Counted from the stretch's first letter, positions 46,682-58,020 are shown. The stretch is 64,000 nt of DNA from Aggregatibacter aphrophilus ATCC 33389 (GCF_900636915.1 NZ_LR134327.1:1736001-1800000); one strand, 5' to 3'. Made by a program: numbers and translations. The notes: generated from the sequence alone by a model not told the origin.

Positions 46682-49072
46682 ATGCCGCAACAAAGCATAA
46701 ATGACAAAGCATTTGACAACATCGCACAAAAATATTGCCGTTATTTTGACGTACAATCCCCTAAACAATTCACATTAGAACAGTGGTATCGCGTCATCGC
46801 CGAAGGTACGCTTGAATTGGCTTATGGCAAACCTGCCGCGAAAAAAAACGGTCGTCATGTCAATTATCTTTCCATGGAATTCTTAATCGGCCGACTCACA
46901 GGCAATAATCTGATGAATTTAGGCTATTACGACGCTATCAAAGCTTATTTAGCAAATTATGATGTGGCGTTAGTGGATGTGTTGGAACAAGAGCGCGATC
47001 CGGCGTTAGGTAACGGCGGCCTAGGACGTTTGGCAGCCTGTTTCTTAGACTCCATGGCAACCCTAGGACAAAACGCTACGGGGTATGGCTTACACTATCA
47101 ATACGGTTTATTTAAACAATCCTTTGAAGACGGCATGCAAAAAGAATGTGCCGATGTGTGGTCGCGTAACAGTTACTCGTGGCATCGTTACAACCCATCC
47201 AAAACGCAAAATATCGGCTTTGGCGGTAAAATTAAGCTAATTAAAGGCGATAAATACGCATGGGAGCCGAAACTGACCATCCAAGGCAAAGCCTTTGACT
47301 TGCCGATTGTCGGTTATAAAAATAAGGTTATCCAACCGCTTCGCTTATGGCAGGCGGACAGCGAGCAATCTTTCGATTTAGCGTTATTTAACGATGGAAA
47401 ATTCCTCAACGCGGATAAAACAATTGTCAATGCCACCGCACTTACCCAAGTGTTATACCCGAACGACAACCACAAAGCCGGACAAAAATTGCGCTTAATG
47501 CAGCAATATTTCCATTGTGCCTGCTCCGTCGCTGACATTTTGGCACGCCATTTTGCCGAAGGTCACGCCTTGAAAGACTTTGCAAAATATCAAGTCATTC
47601 AGTTAAACGACACCCACCCAACGCTGGCTATTCCGGAATTAATGCGCGTGTTGTTAGACGAACATGATCTGAGCTGGGAGGAAGCCTGGGAAATTTGCTC
47701 CCATACGTTCGCTTATACCAATCACACCTTATTGCCAGAAGCCTTAGAACAATGGGATCAACGTCTATTTAAACAATTATTACCACGCCATTTCCAAATC
47801 GTGGAAAAAATTAACAACATCTTCCACGAAAAAGTGCGGTCAGAATTCGGCGCAAATCCGAAAGTTTGGGAAAAACTGGCGATTCTATTCGATTATCGTG
47901 TGCGCATGGCGAATCTATGCGTGGTGACTTGCTTCAAAGTTAATGGCGTCGCGCAAATCCACTCGGACTTAGTGGTCAGCGATTTATTCCCGGAATACCA
48001 CAAACTATTCCCAACCAAATTCTGCAACGTAACCAACGGTATTACACCACGCCGCTGGATCCAACAAGCTAACCCGAAATTAAGCGCATTGTTGGATAAA
48101 ACCCTGAAAAAAGACTGGACGAAAGATCTGGAATTGCTCAAAGGCGTGGAAAAATTTGTGGATGATGCCGCGTTCCGTGAAGAATATCGTGCCATTAAAC
48201 ATCACAACAAGGTAGTGTTAGCCGATGAAATTCAACGCACCTTGGGCTTCACCGTCAATACCGATGCGATTTTCGACATTCAAATTAAACGTTTCCACGA
48301 ATATAAACGTCAACATTTGAACCTGTTGAACATTATCGCCACGTACCAATCATTGAAAGCCAATCCGAATCAGGATTACACGCCGCGCGTGTTTGTTTTT
48401 GCAGGCAAAGCGGCACCAGGTTATTATTTGGCGAAAAACATCATTCACGCCATCAACAACGTGGCGGATGTGATCAATAACGACAAAGCCATGAAAGATC
48501 GCCTGCAAGTGGCATTCTTGCCGGATTATCGCGTCAGCTTGGCAGAAAAAATCATTCCGGCGGCAGATGTATCCGAGCAAATTTCCATGGCGGGGAAAGA
48601 AGCCTCCGGTACCGGTAACATGAAGTTAGCCTTAAACGGTGCTTTGACACTAGGTACGTTGGACGGCGCTAACGTAGAAATTGCCGAGATGGTGGGCGAA
48701 GAAAACGTGTTTATTTTCGGTCATACCGTAGAAAGCGTGCGTAAATTATTGGCAAAAGGCTACAAACCGCGTGATTACTACAAACGTGATCCTGTGTTGA
48801 AAGGAGCTATGGATTTCTTAACCAAAGGCAAAGTTTGCCACGGCGACAAACACATGTTCAAACTGATGTTGGATAGCTTGTTAAAACACGACCCGTTCCT
48901 CGTGTTAGCAGATTTCGACAGCTATGTGAAAGCACAACAAAAAGTCGGCGAAGCCTATTTGAATCAGGACGCTTGGTTACGCAGTGCAATTTTAAATACC
49001 GCACGCCTTGGCACGTTCAGTTCAGACCGCTCAATTCGTGACTATCAACAACGAATTTGGCTGAAAAAGTAA
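46682..49072 (+). CDS. malP: maltodextrin phosphorylase
   Basis: A 796-aa PLP-dependent GT35 phosphorylase releasing glucose-1-phosphate from maltodextrins. [18 protein letters not shown], the RMANLCVV segment and the PLP-lysine region [20 protein letters not shown] are present. Length (E. coli MalP 797, GlgP 815), upstream MalT boxes and the malQ neighbour favour malP over glgP. An AGGAG ribosome site precedes the ATG. A USS lies just after the stop, followed by REP-like palindromes and malQ. Confidence 0.93.
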   Translation: MPQQSINDKAFDNIAQKYCRYFDVQSPKQFTLEQWYRVIAEGTLELAYGKPAAKKNGRHVNYLSMEFLIGRLTGNNLMNLGYYDAIKAYLANYDVALVDVLEQERDPALGNGGLGRLAACFLDSMATLGQNATGYGLHYQYGLFKQSFEDGMQKECADVWSRNSYSWHRYNPSKTQNIGFGGKIKLIKGDKYAWEPKLTIQGKAFDLPIVGYKNKVIQPLRLWQADSEQSFDLALFNDGKFLNADKTIVNATALTQVLYPNDNHKAGQKLRLMQQYFHCACSVADILARHFAEGHALKDFAKYQVIQLNDTHPTLAIPELMRVLLDEHDLSWEEAWEICSHTFAYTNHTLLPEALEQWDQRLFKQLLPRHFQIVEKINNIFHEKVRSEFGANPKVWEKLAILFDYRVRMANLCVVTCFKVNGVAQIHSDLVVSDLFPEYHKLFPTKFCNVTNGITPRRWIQQANPKLSALLDKTLKKDWTKDLELLKGVEKFVDDAAFREEYRAIKHHNKVVLADEIQRTLGFTVNTDAIFDIQIKRFHEYKRQHLNLLNIIATYQSLKANPNQDYTPRVFVFAGKAAPGYYLAKNIIHAINNVADVINNDKAMKDRLQVAFLPDYRVSLAEKIIPAADVSEQISMAGKEASGTGNMKLALNGALTLGTLDGANVEIAEMVGEENVFIFGHTVESVRKLLAKGYKPRDYYKRDPVLKGAMDFLTKGKVCHGDKHMFKLMLDSLLKHDPFLVLADFDSYVKAQQKVGEAYLNQDAWLRSAILNTARLGTFSSDRSIRDYQQRIWLKK

Positions 49073-49105
49073 CCGCACTTTTTAGTGCATTGATGATAAT
49101 TGATG

Positions 49106-49170
49106 GCGCGCGTCTTCTGACGCGTGCCTTCAGCTAAATAATAAGCGGTACGTATCGGAAGATGCGCACC
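49106..49170. repeat. pair of REP-like palindromes (BIME-like), second locus
   Basis: GCGCGCGTCTTCTGACGCGTGC (two 9-nt arms, 49106-49127) and GGTACGTATC...GATGCGCACC (49147-49170, inverted orientation) match the pair at 17423-17504. They lie between malP and malQ. Confidence 0.55.
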
Positions 49171-49211
49171 ACCGACCAGCCGAAAAATAAGAAAATCCTT
49201 TAGGAATCCTT

Positions 49212-51287
49212 ATGTCTATCAAAGAAAAATCCTTCGACCAAGCAGGCATCATGCCTTATTTTTTTGATGAGCGCGGTTCAAAAATACGTGCGCCGTTACA
49301 CATTAAGCAAGCCTTATTGGCAACCTTTGACGGTCACCTCCGCAGCCGCACTAACCCATTGCCGCCGGTGAAAATTCTCTATCAAAATCAACCGCACTTT
49401 TTGCCGTTAACGACCTCCGATAAAAAACATCCATGGTTAGGGAAATGGCAACTGCGTTTGGAAAATTCCGAAGAGATTCTTGAAGGCAGAGTAAAGAAAA
49501 ATCATATTGAACTGCCACGGGATTTACCGCTCGGCTATCATGATTTAACTCTTTTCGGTCATAAAAAAACCGTGGAATGTCGCATTATTGTGGCACCGCA
49601 ACGTTGTTATCAGCCACAAGAATTAAAACAAGGCAAAAAGTTGTGGGGTTCCTTTATTCAGCTTTACACCTTGAAATCGGCGCAAAACTGGGGCGTGGGT
49701 GATTTTGGTGATCTCAAACAATTTCTGCAGGAATTAGCGCCTTATCAAGCGGATTTTTTAGGTTTAAATCCAATTCATGCGCTCTTCCCGGCAAATCCTG
49801 ACGGTGCCAGTCCATACAGTCCCTCTTCGCGCAAATGGCTGAATGTGATTTACATTGATGTGAATCAATTACCCGAATTTCAACAAAGCGACAGTGCACA
49901 AAAATGGTTTGCTTCCGCGGAAGTGCAACAACAATTAAGTGATTTGCGTGCCGCCGAATGGGTGAATTATGGAAAAGTGCTTCCGTTAAAACTGAAAGGA
50001 TTGCGTTTTGCGTTTGACGAATTTAAGCAAAATTCGACCGCACTTTCACAACAAGCCTTTGCCGATTTCGTACGCGACGGCGGCGAAAGTTTGCAGGTGC
50101 AAGCCACCTTCGATGCATTACACGCCCATTTAAGTAGCCGCTATGCGGAACAATGGGGTTGGGATTTTTGGGCACCGCAGTTCCGCGACTATCATTCCGA
50201 AACGGTCGCCCAATTCCGCCATCAATATGGCGAAGAAATCGAATTCTACGCATGGTTGCAATTCTGTGCCGACCGACAACTTGCCGAATGCAATGCCTTA
50301 TGCAAAGCACAGCAAATGACGATTGGTATGTATCGTGACTTGGCGGTTGGCGTCACCGGTAGCGGTTCGGAAACCTGGAATGATAAAGAACTGTATTGTC
50401 TGCGCGCTTCTGTGGGGGCGCCACCGGATATTCTCGGTCCGCAAGGTCAAAATTGGGGCTTAACCCCGATGAATCCTCATATACTCAAACAGCGCGCATA
50501 CCAACCGTTCATTGATTTGATTCGCGCCAACATGAAACACTGCGGCGCATTACGTATCGATCATATTATGTCGTTGTTGCGTCTCTGGTGGATTCCAAAA
50601 GGCGATTGCCCGGCAAACGGGGCTTATGTGCGTTATCCGGTGGACGATTTAATTGCGATTTTGGCTTTAGAAAGCCAACGCCACCGCTGTTTGATTATCG
50701 GTGAAGATTTAGGCACAGTACCTAAAGAGATCGTCAGCAAACTCAAAAATGCAGGCATTTTGTCTTATAAAATTTTCTACTTTGAATTCGATCAACAAGG
50801 ACAAAGCCGCCATCTGCAAGCATACCCGTATCAGGCGATGACCACGTTAAGTACTCATGATTTGCCAACCATTAACGGTTATTGGCGCGGTTATGATTTT
50901 GAATTGGGACAAAAATACGGCGTGTATCCGAATCCGAAAATCTTGCAAATATTGCGACATAGTAGAATTGATGCCAAAGAAAAAATCTTGGCGCGCCTTA
51001 GCGAAAATGGCATTACAGTGGATAAAGGCATTGATGAAACTTTGTCTTCTGCCGTTACGAAAAAATTTACCCATCAATTGCAAACTTATGTCGCCGATGT
51101 CAGCAGCGCCCTCTTTGGTTTCCAACCGGAAGACTGGCTGGATATGACCGAGCCGGTCAACATTCCTGGCACCAGCATGGAATACGCTAACTGGCGCCGC
51201 CGTTTAACGCAAAATATCGATGCCATTTTTGCCGATAAAGACATTCAAACGTTGTTAAAAGAAGTGAAAGCGAAACGTAAAGGGTAA
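49212..51287 (+). CDS. malQ: 4-alpha-glucanotransferase (amylomaltase)
   Basis: A 691-aa GH77 disproportionating enzyme that recasts maltodextrins and releases glucose. After an N-terminal extension typical of enterobacterial-type MalQ (about 130 residues), the barrel shows NPIHALFP, LRIDHIMSLLRLWWIP (nucleophile Asp), IGEDLGTVP (acid/base Glu), STHDLPTINGYW and the end PGTSMEYANWRRR. Length matches E. coli MalQ (694 aa). It follows malP as in the enterobacterial malPQ operon. Confidence 0.96.
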   Translation: MSIKEKSFDQAGIMPYFFDERGSKIRAPLHIKQALLATFDGHLRSRTNPLPPVKILYQNQPHFLPLTTSDKKHPWLGKWQLRLENSEEILEGRVKKNHIELPRDLPLGYHDLTLFGHKKTVECRIIVAPQRCYQPQELKQGKKLWGSFIQLYTLKSAQNWGVGDFGDLKQFLQELAPYQADFLGLNPIHALFPANPDGASPYSPSSRKWLNVIYIDVNQLPEFQQSDSAQKWFASAEVQQQLSDLRAAEWVNYGKVLPLKLKGLRFAFDEFKQNSTALSQQAFADFVRDGGESLQVQATFDALHAHLSSRYAEQWGWDFWAPQFRDYHSETVAQFRHQYGEEIEFYAWLQFCADRQLAECNALCKAQQMTIGMYRDLAVGVTGSGSETWNDKELYCLRASVGAPPDILGPQGQNWGLTPMNPHILKQRAYQPFIDLIRANMKHCGALRIDHIMSLLRLWWIPKGDCPANGAYVRYPVDDLIAILALESQRHRCLIIGEDLGTVPKEIVSKLKNAGILSYKIFYFEFDQQGQSRHLQAYPYQAMTTLSTHDLPTINGYWRGYDFELGQKYGVYPNPKILQILRHSRIDAKEKILARLSENGITVDKGIDETLSSAVTKKFTHQLQTYVADVSSALFGFQPEDWLDMTEPVNIPGTSMEYANWRRRLTQNIDAIFADKDIQTLLKEVKAKRKG

Positions 51288-51342
51288 ATGGTTCTGACAA
51301 AAAGTGCGGTCAAAAAATCAGGTAAATTTAAAGGTCACTTTC

Positions 51343-53106
51343 ATGGAAAAAGCAGCGCTGTATCATCGCGCGGAATCGGAATACGCCTATCTTTACACGG
51401 CGAATGAAATTCACATTCGATTCCGCAGCAAGAAAGACGATGTAGATCAAGTGTGGTTACATTACGGTGACAGCACGATCTTTGAAGATTCGGGGAAATA
51501 CCAGTATCGTGTGTTAATGCGTAAAGTCGCCGCCGATGATCTGCATGATTATTGGCTGGCAAAGGTACAGGTGGATTACCGTCGGCTGCTGTACTTATTT
51601 GAAGTGATCGGTAAAGACGGTGAAAATGTGCTGTTTGGTGATTTAGGCGTGGTGGAAAACCTGCCACAGCAATATAGCGTGTTGCTCAACGGCTTTCGCA
51701 TTCCTTATTTACATGACAGCGATCGGGTAAAAGTGCCGGCTTGGGTCAAAGAAACCTGTTGGTATCAGATTTTTCCGGAACGCTTTGCCAACGGCAATCC
51801 AAATATTTCACCCGTTGGCAGTTTGCCTTGGAATGCCAACACAGCACCGGCAAATGAAGATTTTTTCGGGGGCGATTTATACGGTGTGTTGGATAAATTG
51901 GATTACTTGGCAGAATTAGGGATTAACGGGCTGTACTTCTGTCCGATTTTTGAAGCGCCAAGTAATCATAAATATGACACCATCAATTACTTTGAAATCG
52001 ACCGCCATTTCGGCGATAAAGCCGTTTTCCGCAAACTCGTGCAGGAAGCTCATCACCGTGGTATGAAAGTGATGTTGGACGCGGTGTTTAATCATATCGG
52101 AAACCATTCTCCGCAATGGCAGGATGTGATTAAAAATGGTGAACAATCCGTTTATCGTGATTGGTTCCACATTCATCATTTTCCTGTCAATACCGAAACC
52201 AAATGGACACCTGACATTCATCTTCGACTGAATTACGATACCTTTGCATTCCGCCCGAAAATGCCTAAGCTCAACACAGCGAATCCGCAGGTAAAACAAT
52301 ATCTGTTGGACATCGCCGCTTACTGGATCAAAGAATTTGACATTGATGCTTGGCGTTTGGACGTAGCAAACGAAATCGATCACCAATTCTGGAAAGAATT
52401 CCACAAAACGGTGACAGCGATTAAACCGGATATTTATATTCTGGGGGAAATCTGGCACAGCGCGCGTCCTTGGCTGAACGGCGACGAATTTCACGGCGTG
52501 ATGAATTATCCACTGGCAAACAGCATTAAAGACTATTTTTTAAGCAAGACCATTTTGGCGCAAACCTTGCAACATCGCCTTAATAGCCAAGCGATGTTTT
52601 ATCGCCAACAAACCAACGAAGTGATGTTCAATATGCTGGACTCCCACGATACCGAACGCATTCTCACCGTGGCAAAAGGCAATAAAAATGCCGTGAAATC
52701 GGCGCTGGCTTTTATGTATTTATACTGTGGCACACCTTGCATTTATTACGGCACGGAAGTGGGTATGGCTGGTAGTAGCGATCCCGATTGTCGGCGTGTG
52801 ATGCCTTGGGATAAACAGCTACAAGATCAAAATATGCTGGAATTTATGAAGGAACTTATTGCCTTCAGGAAGGCGTATCAGGAACACATTATTTACGGTG
52901 AACGGCAGATTCAGGTTCTGGATAATCAGCTTTTACAAGTGAACCTAAAACAACATGGTTCCGAGCTTGTTGCAAGCTATAACAGCACGGATACACCGAT
53001 GACGTTAGAGAAAACGGGCAAGGTTGTTTTTGGTAATATGTTGTCTGTTGTCGATAAAGATATAATCCTCGCACCTGATAAATTTGTCGTTCAATTGATA
53101 TCGTAA
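51343..53106 (+). CDS. neopullulanase/cyclomaltodextrinase-like GH13_20 enzyme
   Basis: A 587-aa cytoplasmic GH13 enzyme. An N-terminal CBM34-like domain (about 1-120: LYHRAESEYAYLYTANEIHIRFR, HYGDSTIF) precedes the barrel, whose regions read MLDAVFNHIG, AWRLDVANEID (nucleophile Asp), ILGEIWH (acid/base Glu) and LDSHDTERIL. WYQIFPERFANGNP is typical of neopullulanase, cyclomaltodextrinase and maltogenic amylase, and resemblance to Bacillus enzymes is strong. The start at 51343 (MEKAALYHRAE) matches that family; the frame is open 13 codons further upstream through a USS. Unlike MalZ, it should open cyclic or branched maltodextrins. It follows malQ closely. Confidence 0.9.
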   Translation: MEKAALYHRAESEYAYLYTANEIHIRFRSKKDDVDQVWLHYGDSTIFEDSGKYQYRVLMRKVAADDLHDYWLAKVQVDYRRLLYLFEVIGKDGENVLFGDLGVVENLPQQYSVLLNGFRIPYLHDSDRVKVPAWVKETCWYQIFPERFANGNPNISPVGSLPWNANTAPANEDFFGGDLYGVLDKLDYLAELGINGLYFCPIFEAPSNHKYDTINYFEIDRHFGDKAVFRKLVQEAHHRGMKVMLDAVFNHIGNHSPQWQDVIKNGEQSVYRDWFHIHHFPVNTETKWTPDIHLRLNYDTFAFRPKMPKLNTANPQVKQYLLDIAAYWIKEFDIDAWRLDVANEIDHQFWKEFHKTVTAIKPDIYILGEIWHSARPWLNGDEFHGVMNYPLANSIKDYFLSKTILAQTLQHRLNSQAMFYRQQTNEVMFNMLDSHDTERILTVAKGNKNAVKSALAFMYLYCGTPCIYYGTEVGMAGSSDPDCRRVMPWDKQLQDQNMLEFMKELIAFRKAYQEHIIYGERQIQVLDNQLLQVNLKQHGSELVASYNSTDTPMTLEKTGKVVFGNMLSVVDKDIILAPDKFVVQLIS

Positions 53107-53121
53107 GGATTCATAATGAAA

Positions 53122-53166
53122 AAGTGCGGTGGGTTTTGAAAAACATTTTAAAAACCCACCGCACTT
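53122..53166. terminator. USS-pair terminator between GH13_20 gene and ubiX
   Basis: Forward USS (53122-53130) plus GGGTTTT pairs with AAAACCC plus reverse USS (53158-53166), giving a stem of about 17 bp between convergent genes. Confidence 0.88.
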
Positions 53167-53170
53167 TTGA

Positions 53171-53752
53171 CTATTTATTTCCCTGCCAACGCTCAAATAA
53201 ATCTTGTTCCAAAGAAATATCCAACTGATCCAACAAACGATTTACCCCTTGATTAATGATGTCGTCCACCGTTTGCGGACGGTGATAAAACGCAGGCATG
53301 AGCGGCACGATGCGGGCACCGATTTCAGCGGCCTGGGTCATTAATCGCAAGTGTCCTAAATGCAACGGCGTTTCCCGTACACATAAGATCAGAGGTTTGT
53401 ATTCTTTCAAGCACACATCAGCTGCACGGGTGATGAGATCATCGGCATAACAGTTGGCAATGCCCGATAAGGTTTTGATGGAGCAAGGCAAAACAACCAT
53501 TCCGCTAATACGAAAAGAACCGGAAGAAACCGCCGCGCCGATGTCACGTACATCATAATCATGATCAGCAAATTCTCGCACTTGCGACAAGCTGTAATTA
53601 GTTTCTGCGCTGATGGTTTGTTTTGCCGCTTGACTGATAATTAGGTGGGTTTCCACCAGCGGATGAGCTTTCAGTAGCTCTAATAAACGAATGGCATAAA
53701 CGGCGCCTGATGCACCGGTTATGCCAATCACTAATTGTTTTTTATCTTTCAT
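53171..53752 (-). CDS. ubiX: flavin prenyltransferase UbiX
   Basis: A 193-aa enzyme making prenylated FMN for the UbiD decarboxylase of ubiquinone synthesis. [18 protein letters not shown] near the N-terminus, [23 protein letters not shown], and [16 protein letters not shown] are family signatures. The ATG at 53752 ([10 protein letters not shown]) is chosen because the longer frame extends into purF; the start overlaps the purF end by 11 bp. Transcribed with purF and cvpA. No ubiD lies in the window. Confidence 0.94.
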   Translation of the reverse strand: MKDKKQLVIGITGASGAVYAIRLLELLKAHPLVETHLIISQAAKQTISAETNYSLSQVREFADHDYDVRDIGAAVSSGSFRISGMVVLPCSIKTLSGIANCYADDLITRAADVCLKEYKPLILCVRETPLHLGHLRLMTQAAEIGARIVPLMPAFYHRPQTVDDIINQGVNRLLDQLDISLEQDLFERWQGNK

Positions 53753-55253
53753 TGTACATTTCAAGATTGGAAGAATCTTTCTCACGTTTTTTCTTGGCAG
53801 TATCGTTGCGCTGCACGGCGATTTGTTCTAAATAATCCTCACTGATGTCGCCGGTGACATAACAACCGGTAAAGACGGAGCAATCAAATTCTTTAATGGA
53901 TGGATTTTCTTGCTGCACGGCGCCTGTTAAATCAGCAAGATCCTGGAAGATTAATTTGTCCACACCGATAAGTTTCGCCACTTCGTCCGTATCACGACCG
54001 AAAGCGATTAATTCGCTACTGGTCGGCATATCGATACCGTACACGTTCGGGTAACGAATTTCCGGCGCGGCAGAAGCAAAATACACTTTTTTTGCCCCGG
54101 CAGTACGTGCCATATCCACGATTTGTTCAGACGTGGTTCCACGCACGATAGAATCGTCCACCAACAAGACATTTTTGCCTTTGAATTCAGAGGCAATTGT
54201 ATTTAATTTACGACGCACGGAACTGACACGTTGTGCTTGCCCCGGCATAATGAAAGTGCGTCCTACATAGCGGTTTTTCACAAACCCTTGACGATAAGGT
54301 TTATTCAATACGTTAGCGATACGAAGCGCAATATCATTAGAAGTTTCCGGCACCGGAATGACCACATCAATATCCATGTCTTGCCATTCACGGGCAATTT
54401 TTTCGCCCAAACGCTGTCCCATGTGAACGCGCGCGGCATACACAGAAACGCCGTCAATGCAGGAATCCGGACGGGCAAAATAGACATATTCAAAAATACA
54501 AGGGGTCAATACCGGATTTTCGGCGCATTGCTGAGCATACAATTTACCGTCGAATGTAATATAAATCGCTTCACCCGGTTCCACATCACGTACGAACTCA
54601 AATCCCACCACGTCTAACGCCACGCTTTCCGAAGCAAACATATACTCGGTTTTGCCCTGTTCTTCACGTTTGCCCAACACTAACGGACGAATACCATGAG
54701 GATCGCGAAATGCCACCATACCATGATCGATAATCATCGCGATACAAGCATAAGCCCCGCGAATATCTTGATGGGTTAATTTGACGGCGTTGAAAATATC
54801 CTGTGGTTCTAAAACGTATTTTTGTGGTTGGTCGAAGTGGTAGGCAAGAATGTTAAGTAAAAGCTCGGAATCGGAATTGGTATTAACGTGGCGACGGGCA
54901 AGATTAAACAGCTTTTCTTTCAATTCGGTGGAATTGGTCAAGTTGCCGTTATGCACCAACGTTAATCCATAAGGCGAGTTCACATAAAAGGGTTGCGCTT
55001 CAGATACGCTGGAACTGCCTGCGGTAGGGTAACGCACGTGACCGATTCCGGTATTCCCCGCCAAACGTAACATATGCTCATGTTGAAACACATCACTGAC
55101 CAAACCATTTGCCTTACGCAAACGAAAGCGGTTTTCATCGTCAATTGTCACTATCCCTGCCGCATCTTGACCTCGATGTTGCAATACGGTTAAGGCATCA
55201 TAAATTGATTGATTCACAGGGCTTTGGCTAACAATGCCGACAATACCACACAT
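53742..55253 (-). CDS. purF: amidophosphoribosyltransferase
   Basis: A 503-aa enzyme for the first committed purine step (PRPP plus glutamine to phosphoribosylamine). Cys2 after Met is the glutaminase nucleophile (MCGIVGIV), with [20 protein letters not shown] and HNGNLTN in the N-terminal domain. The PRPP-binding motif [14 protein letters not shown] and the SSELIAFGR segment lie in the C-terminal half. Length is normal (E. coli 505 aa). It follows cvpA by 15 bp, as in other gamma-proteobacteria, and would normally be PurR-regulated. Confidence 0.97.
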   Translation of the reverse strand: MCGIVGIVSQSPVNQSIYDALTVLQHRGQDAAGIVTIDDENRFRLRKANGLVSDVFQHEHMLRLAGNTGIGHVRYPTAGSSSVSEAQPFYVNSPYGLTLVHNGNLTNSTELKEKLFNLARRHVNTNSDSELLLNILAYHFDQPQKYVLEPQDIFNAVKLTHQDIRGAYACIAMIIDHGMVAFRDPHGIRPLVLGKREEQGKTEYMFASESVALDVVGFEFVRDVEPGEAIYITFDGKLYAQQCAENPVLTPCIFEYVYFARPDSCIDGVSVYAARVHMGQRLGEKIAREWQDMDIDVVIPVPETSNDIALRIANVLNKPYRQGFVKNRYVGRTFIMPGQAQRVSSVRRKLNTIASEFKGKNVLLVDDSIVRGTTSEQIVDMARTAGAKKVYFASAAPEIRYPNVYGIDMPTSSELIAFGRDTDEVAKLIGVDKLIFQDLADLTGAVQQENPSIKEFDCSVFTGCYVTGDISEDYLEQIAVQRNDTAKKKREKDSSNLEMYNER

Positions 55254-55268
55254 TCGCGTTGTTCCTCT

Positions 55269-55826
55269 CTATTGGCTTGGTGTTGGATTAGCAGGTGGCG
55301 TTGAAACCGGTGCAGCAACTTGCTCCGGATTCAATGCCGAATTAAAAGTTGAATTTAAGAAACTGGAATTGGCTTGTAACTGTTGGAAGAACCAATCCAC
55401 CACAAAACGAAAGTGCGGTATTAATTTTGATTCTTTCCACCAATCGGTTTGGTTCGAACCGGTGAACGTATCCAAGAAAAATAAGATGGCGGCAACAATT
55501 AATACCCCGCGCAAGAAACCAAAACAGGCACCAAGCACGCGGTCAGTACCGCTCAATCCGGTACGATCCACTAATTGCCCGATCACATAATTCACAATCG
55601 CGCCAACAATTAACGATAAAACGAATAAAATAGCGATGGCGGTGCCGTTACGGATATATAAGGATTCGATGGAGGTTAGAAGACCGGCAAGATACATATA
55701 AAAATTGCTTGCGATCAAAAATGCCACAATCCAACTGGCAAGTGACATCACTTCGCGAACAAATCCGCGTAATAAACTGACAATAATGGAAAAAACAATA
55801 ATGCCGACAATAATATAATCAATCAT
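55269..55826 (-). CDS. cvpA: CvpA family inner-membrane protein
   Basis: A 185-aa membrane protein with four hydrophobic segments. It matches E. coli CvpA (needed for colicin V production, otherwise poorly understood): MIDYIIVGIIVFSIIVSLLRG, LVGAIVNYVIGQLVDRTGLSG, LGACFGFLRGVLIVAAILFF. The ATG at 55826 is chosen over an upstream in-frame ATG because it aligns with E. coli. A 25-residue Pro/Ala-rich tail extends past the conserved region. First gene of cvpA-purF-ubiX. Confidence 0.93.
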   Translation of the reverse strand: MIDYIIVGIIVFSIIVSLLRGFVREVMSLASWIVAFLIASNFYMYLAGLLTSIESLYIRNGTAIAILFVLSLIVGAIVNYVIGQLVDRTGLSGTDRVLGACFGFLRGVLIVAAILFFLDTFTGSNQTDWWKESKLIPHFRFVVDWFFQQLQANSSFLNSTFNSALNPEQVAAPVSTPPANPTPSQ

Positions 55827-56013
55827 TAAATCATCTCTGTGCGTTGAAAAAGTCATTTTCATTTGCAATGGGCGCTATTCTAGCAAAAAACGAAAACGTT
55901 TGCGTAATAATTTATATGCTAAAAAATGCCCTCAGCAAATGCCAAAAAAAAGAGCGCTACTATATCACTCTTACTTATTTGAATATAGAAAAATGTGAGA
56001 TGATTCATGAACT

Positions 56014-56460
56014 TTATAGCTCTTGCCAAAAATTCGGATCCAATTTTTTCTGCGCAATATTCAATAATGCGGCTAAATCTTGATAAGTCGGATCTTGCGG
56101 GAAATTTGGTAAGGATTCATTTTTCTCTTTGAGCAATTCAAAAACATGCCAAAAAGCGACCGCACTTTGTGACGGCAATTTGCGCTGTGCCCGTTTACCC
56201 AACCAATATAGCCCCTGTAATGGTAAACATAAGGCAAACAACGCCGTCAGTACGGCAACCGCCAAAGCCATATAATCACTTCTTGCATAAAATTGTTGCC
56301 ACACAATGGAAAATACGGCCAAAAACGGCATAAATCTTTGGGCGAAGATTGTCGTTTTAATCACCCGATTTTCCGGAAAAATTGCCCCCAGTTTTATTTC
56401 TAATGGCCAGCTTTTTAAATAATGCTGTCCATTTTTTAATAATTTCAAAAGACTCATCAC
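56014..56460 (-). CDS. yfbV: YfbV (UPF0208) membrane protein
   Basis: A 148-aa inner-membrane protein with two transmembrane segments (about 40-60 and 67-88), matching E. coli YfbV: GQHYLKSWPLEIKLGAIFPENRVIKTT, QRFMPFLAVF, LFALCLPLQGLYWLGKR. E. coli YfbV has been linked to organisation of the Ter macrodomain; the function here is inferred only from homology. It is divergent from ackA, the same neighbourhood as in E. coli and H. influenzae. Confidence 0.9.
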   Translation of the reverse strand: MMSLLKLLKNGQHYLKSWPLEIKLGAIFPENRVIKTTIFAQRFMPFLAVFSIVWQQFYARSDYMALAVAVLTALFALCLPLQGLYWLGKRAQRKLPSQSAVAFWHVFELLKEKNESLPNFPQDPTYQDLAALLNIAQKKLDPNFWQEL

Positions 56461-56746
56461 TACTCTACTTTTAAATTGTTAAAATTGTGCTAACCATAAC
56501 ATAAATCAGTGCTTTTTACATTTTATGTATAAATTTCACATATAATTTAAGCTAGATTTAATCAATAAAATTTATGCTTTTTATAAAATTTCTTTAAATC
56601 TTCAAAAAATTTTGATGGATGTCGCATTTTTTAAACTTGAGAATTTATTTTATTGGCCGAAAGGTGTATTCTATGCCAGTTTAATTTTACTATTCGCTCG
56701 TTGTCTTGAGCGAATTTTGTTCAACTCAAATCAAGATAGGTCGCTT

Positions 56747-57949
56747 ATGTCTGAAAAATTAGTCCTAATCCTCAATTGTGGGAGTTCTTCTCTAAAATTC
56801 TCAATTCTTAACCCTGTTACCGGCGAGGAAAAATTATCCGGTTTAGCTGAAGCATTCTATTTACCTGAAGCTCGTATTAAATGGAAATTGCACGGTGAAA
56901 AAGGACAGGCGGATTTAGGTGCCGGCGCGGCTCACTCCGAAGCGTTGAACTTTATCGTAAATAGTATTTTCTCTCTCGATCCGGAATTACAAAAAGGCGT
57001 TGTGGCGATCGGTCATCGTATCGTACACGGTGGTGAAAAATTCACCTCTTCCGTTATCGTTACCGATGAAGTGGTTAAAGGTATCGAAGATGCAATTCAA
57101 TTTGCACCGTTACACAACCCTGCACACTTAATTGGTATCAAAGAATCCTTTAAATTATTCCCGCACTTGAAAGATAAAAACGTAGTGGTATTCGATACTG
57201 CGTTCCATCAAACCATGCCGGAAGAAGCTTACTTATACGCATTACCTTATTCTTTATACCGCGAACACGGTGTTCGTCGTTACGGTGCACACGGCACCAG
57301 CCACTACTATGTAAGCCGTGAAGCTGCAAAACGTTTAAGTGTACCTGAAGATAAAATAAACGTGATTACTTGTCACTTAGGTAACGGCGGTTCCGTATCT
57401 GCAATTCGTCACGGTGAATGTATTGATACTTCTATGGGTTTAACTCCGCTAGAAGGTTTGGTCATGGGTACCCGTTGTGGTGATATTGATCCTGCAATCG
57501 TTTTCTACATGCATGACACATTGGGAATGTCCGTAGAAGAAATTAATAATACATTAACCAAAAAATCCGGTTTACTTGGTTTAACCGAAGTTACCAGCGA
57601 CTGCCGTTATGCAGAAGATAACTATGAAAAAGAAATTCCGGCAAAACGCGCATTAGGCGTTTATTGCTATCGTTTAGCGAAATACATCGGTTCTTACATG
57701 GCCGTTATCGGTGAACGTTTAGATGCTATCGTATTTACCGGCGGTATCGGTGAAAACTCTGCGCACGTTCGTGAGATTACCTTAAATCACTTAAAATTGT
57801 TCGGTTACAAGTTGGATCAAGAGAAAAACCTTGCAGCCCGTTTTGGTAATGAAGGCGTAATTACCGCTGACAACACACCAATCGCTATGGTAATTCCAAC
57901 TAATGAAGAATTAGTGATCGCACAAGACACCGCACGTCTTTGCATCTAA
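56747..57949 (+). CDS. ackA: acetate kinase
   Basis: A 400-aa enzyme interconverting acetyl phosphate and acetate with ATP formation. The N-terminal phosphate loop [44 protein letters not shown] (catalytic Asp), GTSHYYVS and the C-terminal [14 protein letters not shown] are present. The start at 56747 matches E. coli AckA (400 aa) and has AGATAGG upstream. The frame remains open for 44 more codons from an ATG at 56615, encoding a hydrophobic stretch not found in the family. pta follows after a terminator hairpin. Confidence 0.96.
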   Translation: MSEKLVLILNCGSSSLKFSILNPVTGEEKLSGLAEAFYLPEARIKWKLHGEKGQADLGAGAAHSEALNFIVNSIFSLDPELQKGVVAIGHRIVHGGEKFTSSVIVTDEVVKGIEDAIQFAPLHNPAHLIGIKESFKLFPHLKDKNVVVFDTAFHQTMPEEAYLYALPYSLYREHGVRRYGAHGTSHYYVSREAAKRLSVPEDKINVITCHLGNGGSVSAIRHGECIDTSMGLTPLEGLVMGTRCGDIDPAIVFYMHDTLGMSVEEINNTLTKKSGLLGLTEVTSDCRYAEDNYEKEIPAKRALGVYCYRLAKYIGSYMAVIGERLDAIVFTGGIGENSAHVREITLNHLKLFGYKLDQEKNLAARFGNEGVITADNTPIAMVIPTNEELVIAQDTARLCI

Positions 57950-57961
57950 CACGTAATCTAT

Positions 57962-57992
57962 AAACTGCCGATTTATTCGGCAGTTTCTTTTT
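57962..57992 (+). terminator. hairpin between ackA and pta
   Basis: AAACTGCCGA / TCGGCAGTTT with a 5-nt loop and CTTTTT after it is a standard Rho-independent terminator, 12 bp past the ackA stop. Some read-through into pta is likely. Confidence 0.85.
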
Positions 57993-58020
57993 AACCATAT
58001 CTTCCAATCAAAGGTAAATT

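Noticed and set aside
51916..52494. 192-aa open frame on the minus strand opposite the GH13_20 gene
   Set aside because: It lies wholly within a gene with clear catalytic motifs; no independent coding evidence.
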